A stretch of DNA of 64,000 nucleotides from Pelotomaculum schinkii (GTDB lineage Bacteria; Bacillota; Desulfotomaculia; Desulfotomaculales; Pelotomaculaceae), in NCBI RefSeq assembly GCF_004369205.1, contig NZ_QFGA01000001.1, forward strand, positions 1,488,001-1,552,000, given 5' to 3'. Every line of letters starts with the position of its first letter. Within the stretch, counting starts at the first letter, position 1. Below are positions 17,846 to 25,653 of this stretch, one piece after another. Position numbers and translations under genes: made by a program. The notes beneath the pieces were generated by a model, which saw only the letters and a program-made list of their open reading frames with translations, made no database searches and was not told where the DNA came from.

Positions 17846-18510
17846 CTATGATTTCCTCCATTTTCAGCTTGTATTGACCTGACGATAAGTTGAAAAGCTG
17901 CTGATATCAATTCCTCCGGTGTCGTCCTGTGATAGTTCTTAATATAGTTCTCCTTTTTCTTTGCGGTATTAAACACGCCAATCATGCAAGCCCACAAAAC
18001 AAGAGCTGTTTTTACAACATCCAAATCACTGCGGATGGAACCTTCTGCAATGCCCTTTTCCAGCGTTCCGGTCAAATGCCCCAGTATTTCCTCTCCAAGA
18101 GCATAGCACTCTTCTCTTGATTGATCCGGAATCCCTTTTTGAAAATCGAGTTCACCATTTTCATACTCCATAATTGCCTTAAAATATTCTGGATAATCCT
18201 TGCTGAACCGATAGAGGGTCAAAGAAATCTGTCTTATTTCCTCAATCGCATTACAGGCCTTTTCTCTTTGTAAATCATCCTTCAGCATACCGATTAACAG
18301 CTTATATCCCCTTGTCATAATTTTAAAATAGATCTGCTCTTTACTATTGAAATAGACATACACTGTTCTCTTGCTGAACTCAGCCTCTTTCGCCACATCG
18401 TCCATCGTGGCATGATCATATCCCTTTGTAAAAAAGATTCTTTCCGCTGCTTCAATAATATCGTTTCTGCGGATTTCCTTTTCTTTTTCCTTACGCTCAT
18501 TGATTCCCAA
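17842..18510 (-). CDS. TetR/AcrR-family transcriptional regulator
   Basis: A 222-residue repressor with an N-terminal helix-turn-helix at about residues 15-60 ('ERIFFTKGYDHATMDDVAKE', then 'FSKRTVYVYFNSKEQIYFKI'). The C-terminal ligand domain is long and helical with no obvious specificity. The likely start is TTG at 18510 after a GAGGT site. Just upstream lies a perfect 25-bp palindrome at 18544-18568, a natural operator. It is coupled to the Acg oxidoreductase gene, which it probably controls. Confidence 0.9.
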   Translation of the reverse strand: MGINERKEKEKEIRRNDIIEAAERIFFTKGYDHATMDDVAKEAEFSKRTVYVYFNSKEQIYFKIMTRGYKLLIGMLKDDLQREKACNAIEEIRQISLTLYRFSKDYPEYFKAIMEYENGELDFQKGIPDQSREECYALGEEILGHLTGTLEKGIAEGSIRSDLDVVKTALVLWACMIGVFNTAKKKENYIKNYHRTTPEELISAAFQLIVRSIQAENGGNHR

Positions 18511-18543
18511 CAGTTGCTACCTCGCAAGTTCACTTTAGTGTTT

Positions 18544-18568
18544 TAAAGTAAACTATTAGTTTACTTTA
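18544..18568. promoter_or_regulatory. perfect palindromic operator for the TetR gene
   Basis: Two 12-bp half-sites TAAAGTAAACTA and TAGTTTACTTTA flank a single central T. The symmetry is perfect and the centre is about 46 bases upstream of the TetR start codon. This is the usual size and place of a TetR-family autoregulatory operator. It is assigned to the adjacent TetR by proximity. Confidence 0.75.
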
Positions 18569-18775
18569 ATGTATGACATATTCTGTTTTATGTCAATACA
18601 TCTTTTATCCAGGATTTTTTACAAAATTAACGGGAGCTTAATGGTATCCTACAGAGATATCAACCGGCATGAAAAAATCTTTATTGAGGTAAAGAATGGG
18701 AGAACGGAACAACACAATCGTAGTAAGCGGCGGATAACAATTATATGCTTTTTCTGGCTGTGTGAACAGCCTCTT

Positions 18776-20140
18776 TTACTTTTCAGTTCCTTCAGGTTTT
18801 GGACCGACTAAAAGGACTGTATCACTCGGCTTGAAATAATCGCTGGAAATCAAGGTTCTGGTTTTAATCTCCCCGTCCACAACTACCTCCCGGTAAACTT
18901 TTACCGTGTACCCGGTTTTTCCCTGGTTCATCACCCTGGTTTCACCTGCCGGCAGACTGGGGTCATTTTGCAGCACAACCTTAGGTTGTATGACCGATTT
19001 ATCAGTAGTAATGCGGACTTCCCTTTGTTCGGTAATCTTCGTCCCAAATATGCGAATTGTCAGTGTTCCGCTTTCAATATTGCTGGAGATATAAACCGGG
19101 GCGCCGGTGTTGTTCAGGAATTTCAGGTCCAGATAATCTCCGGCAATGGTGGCGTCGCGACCAAGTGACACGTAGTTAACCGGGAGGGGATGGGAGTATC
19201 TTTCCACAATGCCCAGGTTGGCGAGAAGAGCAGCATTGTACAGGGTGGTAGCCACCTGGCAGATACCGCCTCCGAAATCAAGGGCAAGTTGTGACTGAAT
19301 AAATATAGGCGCCTTTAAATAGCCGTTTTCCGCTCCGCGGGGTCCGAGGCGCTGGTTGAGTGAAAAGATCTCCCCCGGCTTGACCAGGGAGCCGTTGATG
19401 GTAGCGCTTGCCAGCGCGATATTGTGGGACCTGTTCCCGTCATTTTCGTCAAAGATGGTGACGTACTCGGCCAGCAGCGCGTCAAGTGTACTTAAATCAG
19501 CGGTTTTTACGTCCGGTTCCAGTAATTGACCGGTCGCTTGCACCTGTAACTTACCCTCGGACAACGCCAGCCGTACCTGTTCAAAAGTCCCGTCAAAGTC
19601 AAGTATGTAGCCGCCTTTTTCGTCGGTTATTTCTATTTTATTATTTGACAAACTGAGGTTGGCGTTTTTGGGCGGGCTGTCCCAATTCGTTTTGAGGGTT
19701 TGAATTATTGTCGCTAATTTGTCCTCAGAAAAGACGATCTTTGCGGGAACGTCGGCAGGCTCCGCCCTGCGCTTTAACAAGGACGTCAACTGAATAACAT
19801 ATTTATCGTTTATCCCGTACTTGAAAGCTGTTACAGCCATAGAGCGGTAATCATACTTTGCGTCAATATCGGACAATTTCAAAGAGAAACTTTTACCGCC
19901 GTCTTGGAGCTCAAAGGTGCTTTCGGCCGGGAGAGGCAAGCTGCGCTCAAGCTTTTCAGCAGCTTCAACCGTACTTAGGCCGCCAACCTGAATGCCTGCC
20001 ACACTTACACCTTGCTGTATTATCCCATTGTATTTGTTATCCAGGACAACAGCAGTTCCCAGAATACCTGCAACAGATTGGAGCAACAGCAGGGAAGCAA
20101 GAAACAAGGTATTTTTTAGGAGCGATATTGTTTTCATCAA
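18776..20140 (-). CDS. VanW-family protein with C-terminal G5-like domain
   Basis: A 454-residue exported protein. Residues 1-30 form a signal peptide or anchor. Residues about 40-215 contain two peptidoglycan-binding-like halves ('GIQVGGLSTVEAAEKLE' is typical). The VanW domain is at about 240-360 with 'NGSLVKPGEIFSLNQRLG', 'DFGGGICQVATTLYNAAL' and 'HPLPVNYVSLGRDATI'. A G5-like strand pair ends the protein. VanW proteins are linked to the cell wall and vancomycin clusters, but their reaction is not settled. Last gene of a three-gene envelope operon; it starts 3 bases after the PRC-barrel stop. Confidence 0.9.
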   Translation of the reverse strand: MMKTISLLKNTLFLASLLLLQSVAGILGTAVVLDNKYNGIIQQGVSVAGIQVGGLSTVEAAEKLERSLPLPAESTFELQDGGKSFSLKLSDIDAKYDYRSMAVTAFKYGINDKYVIQLTSLLKRRAEPADVPAKIVFSEDKLATIIQTLKTNWDSPPKNANLSLSNNKIEITDEKGGYILDFDGTFEQVRLALSEGKLQVQATGQLLEPDVKTADLSTLDALLAEYVTIFDENDGNRSHNIALASATINGSLVKPGEIFSLNQRLGPRGAENGYLKAPIFIQSQLALDFGGGICQVATTLYNAALLANLGIVERYSHPLPVNYVSLGRDATIAGDYLDLKFLNNTGAPVYISSNIESGTLTIRIFGTKITEQREVRITTDKSVIQPKVVLQNDPSLPAGETRVMNQGKTGYTVKVYREVVVDGEIKTRTLISSDYFKPSDTVLLVGPKPEGTEK

Positions 20141-20143
20141 GTT

Positions 20144-20944
20144 TTATTCACGTACGTTCAGAGTAAGTTGGACATATTTGTTGGCAGCTAAGGCTTTCTC
20201 GATCATTTCAACGGTGATGCTCTGGCCTTCTTCTGCTATAATATCGCCATCATCGGCAAGGATGCGCATGGTCACCTTTTTCCCCAGGAGGTACTGGCGC
20301 TGCTGGTCTTCAAAATGTTTGAGCGCTTTGACTGGCTGCTTGTCGTCGTCCTGTTTGTCAGCAGACGCAGATTTCGTCTTGGGCGCTTCCGTTGTATCTT
20401 CTGTTTCTACCCGTTTATAGCCGGCGGGAGGTGCAGCTTCAACGGTTACTTCCAATTCAGACACCAGCTTGCTTTCAACGCCGTCCTCAACCACCAGATA
20501 ATCAAGACCGAAGGACAGGATGTACTTTCTGGGAATTATGCCGGCCGGGCTTTCGCTATCATTGGGAATTATTTGGCATCCTGTGATGTTCCCGGTGGTT
20601 TCGTCAAAGTAGTATTCGCTAATGGCGCCCAGGATTTTACCCTTGTTGGAGATCACTTTCAGGCCGTTCAAATGGAAGCCCTTTTCAAGCAATTCAACTG
20701 CCTGGCTGTTGTCTTGTACCGGAATAAGAGTTGAACTTGCAGCGACGGTCAGGGCATTTTCACCGAAGCCCTGCACTGTGTTGAAAGGTACGGTTTTTAA
20801 ACCGAGATACCACATTCTGTCTTTTATCAGAAGAAAATCAACGGCGCCACGCTGGTTTAGAACCAGATGATTTGCTTCCCCGATTTGGAGCCCTTCTTCG
20901 ATGCTCATAACTGGTAATCCTAGAATCTGCCGGCTGCTTTTCAC
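20144..20944 (-). CDS. PRC-barrel domain protein
   Basis: A 266-residue cytoplasmic protein. PRC-barrel-like halves occupy about residues 1-80 ('SSRQILGLPVMSIEEGLQIG') and 85-165 ('LNGLKVISNKGKILGAISEY' and 'GNITGCQII'). A linker rich in Thr, Lys and Asp precedes a C-terminal segment 'LGKKVTMRILADDGDIIAEE', which recalls the end of other sporulation or envelope PRC proteins. PRC barrels mediate RNA or protein contacts; the partner here is unknown. RBS AGGAGG upstream of ATG 20944, 16 bases after the preceding gene. Confidence 0.85.
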   Translation of the reverse strand: MKSSRQILGLPVMSIEEGLQIGEANHLVLNQRGAVDFLLIKDRMWYLGLKTVPFNTVQGFGENALTVAASSTLIPVQDNSQAVELLEKGFHLNGLKVISNKGKILGAISEYYFDETTGNITGCQIIPNDSESPAGIIPRKYILSFGLDYLVVEDGVESKLVSELEVTVEAAPPAGYKRVETEDTTEAPKTKSASADKQDDDKQPVKALKHFEDQQRQYLLGKKVTMRILADDGDIIAEEGQSITVEMIEKALAANKYVQLTLNVRE

Positions 20945-20960
20945 TTAAATACCTCCTTGG

Positions 20961-21881
20961 TTATTTCTTTTGTCTTTCGGCAGTGTCAATATTTGCTTTT
21001 AATTTAACTAAATTAGGTACCTTGGAATAAGGAGTGTTTTTTGGTATCCTGGCAGCTTGTAATAGTTCGGTGAAGGTTTCAAGATACAGCAAACGTTCTT
21101 CAAGCTGTTGCCGGATAGGTGCGACATTGAGATGCTCCTGCTCAAGAAGTGACTTAATAAACAGCTTAGACTGGGGATAGTGGCCAAGTTCCAGGTAAAC
21201 ATTGCTTATTTCCACGGCAAGAGCCACAGCTGCATGAGGCTCCCGGTTAAGGCTGAAAGCATTCATAAAACTGGTCAGCGCAGAGACCATGTCGCCACTT
21301 GCTTTAGCCGAAAAACCGGCCGAAATGTTTTCGTTGACGGTCTCCGGAGGTAACTCCGGTTTTGCATGGCTTAAGGCAGGTGTGGTGATACCGCACTCCT
21401 GGACAGGATCAGGTGTGATTCCATCCGGCAAGTCTGCCGCCGAGGTTTCAGTTGGTATGTGTGCAGGTTGATCTGCACCAGGCGCATTACAGTCAAGAGC
21501 AGCGCAGGCTTGGGCGAAGGCGGTTTTTTCGTTGAATTCAAAGGCGGTAGAAGTGATGGGAGCAGGCTCTGCTATTTCGTTTCCAGGTTCCGTTGTTATT
21601 ACCGGGTTGGCGGGACTGTGCGCAGATATTTTCATGTCGCAGTAACTAAACGCAAAAGCAAAAAGAGTGATCACGCCGAGGTATATAAGCAACACCGCGG
21701 GCAAGGCAAAAGCAGCAAGCGCCCAGGGGAAGAAGGCCCCCAGAAGCAAGGAAACGCCTGTCGTCGCAAAAACTGTTCTGGCACGCAAGCGGATTCTGCT
21801 TTTGAAGAAGCTGTGAATAACGACAAGAACAAGGCTCAGAAGCAATAATATAACTATTAGCAAGACCAGATATTCCTGCAT
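20961..21881 (-). CDS. membrane protein with TPR-like C-terminal helices
   Basis: A 306-residue protein of unknown function. There are three predicted membrane segments in residues 1-82 (LVLLIVILLLLSLVLVVI, FATTGVSLLLGAFFPWALAA and LPAVLLIYLGVITLFAF). A Pro/Glu-rich linker follows to about 195. Helical pairs like a short TPR array occupy about 195-275 ('MVSALTSFMNAFSLN', 'VALAVEISNVYLELGHYPQSKLF'). First gene of the operon with PRC-barrel and VanW. A role in envelope organisation is only a guess from these neighbours. Confidence 0.75.
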   Translation of the reverse strand: MQEYLVLLIVILLLLSLVLVVIHSFFKSRIRLRARTVFATTGVSLLLGAFFPWALAAFALPAVLLIYLGVITLFAFAFSYCDMKISAHSPANPVITTEPGNEIAEPAPITSTAFEFNEKTAFAQACAALDCNAPGADQPAHIPTETSAADLPDGITPDPVQECGITTPALSHAKPELPPETVNENISAGFSAKASGDMVSALTSFMNAFSLNREPHAAVALAVEISNVYLELGHYPQSKLFIKSLLEQEHLNVAPIRQQLEERLLYLETFTELLQAARIPKNTPYSKVPNLVKLKANIDTAERQKK

Positions 21882-22193
21882 TGTTTACCTCGACCTTTTT
21901 CTATATTATCGGCATAAATCCCCATTCAATTTAGTATCAATGAAGTACCTCCACTCAGGTCCGGCAAATAAAAACCAAAAATCCAGTTAACATCCGGCTT
22001 GGGACTCAAATATTTCGTATAAAAATTTGACGAATGAGAGGAGCCTCACTCTGGCCGAAAATGTAGTAATTTACTATAATACCGATACCGGCAAGCCCAA
22101 ATATAGCCACCTTATGCCGTTTATGTTAAAACATAAATAAAGATGCGCCCTACTAATGGTTTTTTGCCCAAATTGGAACAGTATTCGCATTTA

Positions 22194-22226
22194 CAAAAAA
22201 ACACCATCCTGCAGGAAGGTGTTTTG
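22194..22226 (-). terminator. rho-independent terminator of the second TetR gene
   Basis: On the minus strand a stem with arms built from AACACC/GGTGTT plus the self-complementary TCCTGCAGGA is followed by a run of seven Ts. It lies about 115 bases downstream of the TetR stop. Confidence 0.75.
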
Positions 22227-22300
22227 GGAACAATTTTATTGTTGTGTGAACAGTTTTATCTATATAACTATTTTTACCTCATTATCTTTGACAGAGAACT
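22195..22300. repeat. dispersed terminator-containing repeat, copy 1
   Basis: About 105 bases shared in diverged form with 46719-46822. Common blocks include the hairpin AACACC...GGTGTT, GAACNATTTTATT, and ACTATTTTTACCT. Both copies sit just downstream of minus-strand genes. Their spread suggests an old small repeat that carries a terminator. Confidence 0.6.
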
Positions 22301-22339
22301 TATGATATCGAGATTTATATTGAACTTCTTACTACCCGA

Positions 22340-22936
22340 TTAACAACGTTCTTTTTTAAACATAAAACCATCTACCATATTGGATATAATATTCTTCATT
22401 TCATTCTTCAAATCCGTTTCTCCATCATGGAGACACCAATCAAACACTACACCACGCGCTGCTATAAAAAGCATGCGGGTAATCTCGGCCGCAGATTTAT
22501 GTTTGGGAATCTGCGCCTTAACCTGCCACTCCTCAATAATTGACTGCAGTATGGTTTGCATGGCACGGCCCTTGGTAAGAAACATTTTATTTTCCGAAGT
22601 ATAAAGCTTTTTGATCATTTCAATCCCATCCGCATAATTGAGATCGACATATTTTTCGAAATACTCCACAATCTGACCTTTACAATCGTCCGCCTTCAAT
22701 TGACCGGCAACGTCAGTTACAAAATAATCATCCGCTCTCTTAAATATTTCTCTGAAAAGCTCATATTTAGATGCAAAATAGTAATAATACGTTCCTACTG
22801 AAACTCCTGCTTCTTTTGCAATCTGCTCCACTGTAACCTGATCGAAACCATGCTTACGGACAAGCTTCACTCCACACTCATAAATCTTGTTTTTAGTAAT
22901 TTCGGCTTGTTTTGCCCGGCTCGTTATTTTGGCCAT
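22340..22936 (-). CDS. TetR/AcrR-family transcriptional regulator
   Basis: A 198-residue repressor. Its HTH domain covers about residues 8-58, with 'GFDQVTVEQIAKEAGVSVGTYYYYFASKYELF' split as the classic recognition helix (GVSVGTYYYYF). The C-terminal domain carries segments of the kind seen in fatty-acid-linked TetR proteins, but the ligand cannot be read. ATG at 22936 after GAGGGG. It lies downstream of, and may control, the reductase gene at 23157-25151; a shared operator is not shown. Confidence 0.9.
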   Translation of the reverse strand: MAKITSRAKQAEITKNKIYECGVKLVRKHGFDQVTVEQIAKEAGVSVGTYYYYFASKYELFREIFKRADDYFVTDVAGQLKADDCKGQIVEYFEKYVDLNYADGIEMIKKLYTSENKMFLTKGRAMQTILQSIIEEWQVKAQIPKHKSAAEITRMLFIAARGVVFDWCLHDGETDLKNEMKNIISNMVDGFMFKKERC

Positions 22937-23072
22937 ATCCGCCCCTCTTCTTAACAGCCTACCGGCGTAGATTTATATATACATATTTATTACATATCCA
23001 TTTTAACCCATATGCCAATAGTATAATAATATAGATTCCCTGTTACTTAATCAACCCTTTGGACACAAGTAT

Positions 23073-23107
23073 AAAACAGGAGCCAAAATCCATTTGGCTC
23101 CTGTTTT
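23073..23107 (-). terminator. terminator of the OYE-family reductase gene
   Basis: A perfect 15-bp stem (AAAACAGGAGCCAAA with its complement) around a short loop, flanked by A and T runs on both strands, so it can work in both directions. It lies about 50 bases past the reductase stop and separates that gene from the TetR gene. Confidence 0.85.
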
Positions 23108-23156
23108 TAATTCATCTAATAATAATTATTTTTTTTGATATCTTTCTAATCCATAG

Positions 23157-25151
23157 CTATAGGTTAGCAGCAACCTCATAAGCATCCCATACAGCATACA
23201 TTATATTCGCAACGTTGCGTGCGTCACCTATCAGGTGAATGTCGGCAAGTTCGTATTTAAGCGCCTCATAAAGATCATTTACAGAGTTATAGCCAACAGC
23301 CAAAACAATACTATCCGCCTTAATTTCACGCTCTTTACCGTTTACATCCACCAATACACCTTTTTCAGTGGTCTTGATAACTTTAGATGATGTCAGCACT
23401 TCAATTCCATTGTAAGGTATCAATCTTTCCAGCATCTCTGAATTAGCATGGCAGAGCGGGCCATTCAAGGCTAATAATCTATCCAGTATTTCAACTATGG
23501 TTACTTTTTTATTTTTACGGGCCAGCCAAAGAGCAAGCTCGCAGCCAACCAATCCACCTCCAACGACGACTACCTCGCTTCCCGCATCTGCATTACCCAA
23601 CAAAACCTCTGCTGCCGTAAAGACCTTGCTGTTATCACCCAAATTAAAGAGCTTGGGCTTAGAACCCGTTGCAATAATTACAGTATCAGCGCCATTTTCT
23701 TTTACCAGAGCCGGTGTAACTTCGGTATTGAATTTTATTTCAACATCCAATTCCTTGAGTGTATGCTCATACCAGGCGACCAATGCCAGATCGTCCTCCT
23801 TAAAATCAGGTACTCCCGCGGCTAAGAGATTTCCACCCAGGCGTCCACTCTTTTCATAAATTACCGGTTTGTGTCCACGCAACGCTAAAACCCTTGCAGC
23901 TTCACAACCGGCGACGCCTCCACCAACAATGAGTACTTTTTTGCTTTTAAGCGCTGGAATCAGCGCTGCTTCTCTCTCTCTGGATGTTGCGGGATTGACT
24001 GCACAGTTTATTGCTGAATATTCCTGGATACGTCCCATGCAACCTTCTTGACAAGACAAACAGGGCCGGATAGAAGCGATATTCCCGGAGCGAAGTTTGT
24101 TCACATAATCCGGATCGGCCAGAAGTGGGCGTCCCATGCTGACAATATCACATGCTCCTTCTTCAACCGCACTTAAAGCCAGGTCAGGATTGTCCATACG
24201 GCCTGCGCACAGAATGGGAACATCAACAACTTCTTTTATTATTTTCGCATATGGAATATAGAGGCCTTTTTCCTGGTACATGGGGGGATGGCTCCACCAC
24301 CAGGCATCGTAGGATCCAACGTCGATATCCAGCGCGTCATAGCCATAGGCTACGAGTAATTTTGCTGCTTCTATACCTTCCGGGATATCTCTGCCCTTTT
24401 CTTCAAAAACTTCACCGGGTAAAGCTCCTTCACGCCAATCCTTGATAAAGCTTTTTGGACTGTATCTTAATGCAACAGGAAAATCCTTACCGCACCTTTC
24501 CTTAATCTCTTCTACGACTTCCCTGGCAAATCTTAAACGGTTTTCAAGGGATCCACCATATTCATCGGTTCGTTGATTGAAAAATGAAATTGCAAATTGG
24601 TCAAGGAGGTAGCCTTCATGAACTGCATGGATTTGAACGCCGTCAAAACCTGCACGCTTTGCATGGAAGGCGCCCTCTCCAAACTTTTTGACAATGGAGC
24701 GAATCTCTTCCTTGGTTAATTCCCGGCAGGTTTTGTCAAGCCAGCGGTGTTGAATCGGGGAAGGCGCCACAGGCGGGTACTCTCCCAAGTTAGTAGGAAT
24801 AGTTACCCTGCCGAAGCCCCCACTGAGCTGGAGAAATATTTTACTGTTATAGGCATGGATACGTTCCGTCATTTCGCGGCTGGTACGGATAAAATGGACA
24901 GGATTATGGGTGGAACAGGGACAGTTAGGCATTCCATGCTCTTCAACTTCATTATCTACAAATGTAACACCTGTAATGATTAGTCCGGTGCCTCCACGAG
25001 CGCGAGCTGTATAATAGTCTATACCCCGCTGGTTAAAACCTCCTTCGGCATCCGCTAATCCCAATGGTCCCATGGGCGCCATGGCAAAACGGTTCTTCAG
25101 TTCTAGAGAGCCAATTTTTACTGGTTCAAACAACCTTTTGTACTTTTGCAT
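23157..25151 (-). CDS. Old Yellow Enzyme/2,4-dienoyl-CoA reductase-family FAD/FMN/FeS oxidoreductase
   Basis: About 664 residues in the two-part layout of dienoyl-CoA reductase, trimethylamine dehydrogenase and bile-acid or enoate reductases. Residues about 1-340 are the FMN TIM barrel ('LFEPVKIGSLELKNRFAMAP', 'QIHAVHEGYLLDQF'). A 4Fe-4S motif CLSCQEGC with a later Cys in 'INCAVNP' follows at about 350-370. The rest is the FAD/NAD half with 'VLIVGGGVAGCEAARVLA' and 'VVVGGGLVGCELALWLA'. It likely reduces a conjugated C=C bond using NAD(P)H; substrate unknown. The start at 25151 is chosen because GGGAGG fits; a TTG at 25178 is possible. Confidence 0.85.
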   Translation of the reverse strand: MQKYKRLFEPVKIGSLELKNRFAMAPMGPLGLADAEGGFNQRGIDYYTARARGGTGLIITGVTFVDNEVEEHGMPNCPCSTHNPVHFIRTSREMTERIHAYNSKIFLQLSGGFGRVTIPTNLGEYPPVAPSPIQHRWLDKTCRELTKEEIRSIVKKFGEGAFHAKRAGFDGVQIHAVHEGYLLDQFAISFFNQRTDEYGGSLENRLRFAREVVEEIKERCGKDFPVALRYSPKSFIKDWREGALPGEVFEEKGRDIPEGIEAAKLLVAYGYDALDIDVGSYDAWWWSHPPMYQEKGLYIPYAKIIKEVVDVPILCAGRMDNPDLALSAVEEGACDIVSMGRPLLADPDYVNKLRSGNIASIRPCLSCQEGCMGRIQEYSAINCAVNPATSREREAALIPALKSKKVLIVGGGVAGCEAARVLALRGHKPVIYEKSGRLGGNLLAAGVPDFKEDDLALVAWYEHTLKELDVEIKFNTEVTPALVKENGADTVIIATGSKPKLFNLGDNSKVFTAAEVLLGNADAGSEVVVVGGGLVGCELALWLARKNKKVTIVEILDRLLALNGPLCHANSEMLERLIPYNGIEVLTSSKVIKTTEKGVLVDVNGKEREIKADSIVLAVGYNSVNDLYEALKYELADIHLIGDARNVANIMYAVWDAYEVAANL

Positions 25152-25190
25152 CGCACCAGTGCCTCCCTTTTTTTGCAAAATTCATCTAAT

Positions 25191-25243
25191 GGATTCACTG
25201 AATCCGTTTGGTTAATGATATTAAACAAAACGTAATATGTCAA
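25191..25243 (-). promoter_or_regulatory. promoter and palindromic operator of the OYE reductase gene
   Basis: On the minus strand TTGACA (25238-25243) and TATCAT (25215-25220) are spaced by exactly 17 bases. Just downstream, overlapping the expected transcript start, is a perfect 15-bp palindrome GGATTCA-C-TGAATCC at 25191-25205, a candidate operator. Confidence 0.75.
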
Positions 25244-25269
25244 GCAATATGTTTTATGTATTCAATATT

Positions 25270-25653
25270 TAACCAATAGAATTAACGTGCGTAATCATAG
25301 GGACAATCCATATATTGTCAATACATCTAAGCACTCATACACCCTGCACTTTGCGTTTGCATGTTTTCCCACCGATAGTGCTCAAGTATACCTTGCTTGC
25401 TATGGACGGATCCAAGGCAGCCGTATGTTCATCAAGCTATAACAGCTTCGGCTTGACGATGGTAGGAGAAGCGTATAAATATAAAAATCGCCAGCCCTCA
25501 AGCTGACGATGTAAGGATAACGGTGTATTTTATTTTTCTTCGTTTTCATATGAATAATGGAAGGCTCTCTTTAACTTATATGAATGGTCAGTATTTAACC
25601 TCACAAGTTCTGGTTAGAGAATTACCTATTTAGTTAACTGATCAGATGGCGTC
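25270..25653. other. intergenic region with a terminator
   Basis: No gene is supported; a 63-codon plus-strand frame here has no family features. At 25487-25510 an imperfect hairpin (ATCGYCAGC arms around CCTCAA) is followed on the minus strand by five Ts, a likely terminator of the isomerase/acyl-CoA synthetase gene. Confidence 0.55.

Larger units (their letters stand above)
21882..22339. other. intergenic region between two convergent-free minus operons
   Basis: No gene is supported. It holds the promoter area of the PRC/VanW operon on its left side and, on its right, the terminator of the TetR gene (22194-22226). Bases about 22195-22300 are a diverged copy of the sequence at 46719-46822 (see the repeat entry). 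Confidence 0.6.
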
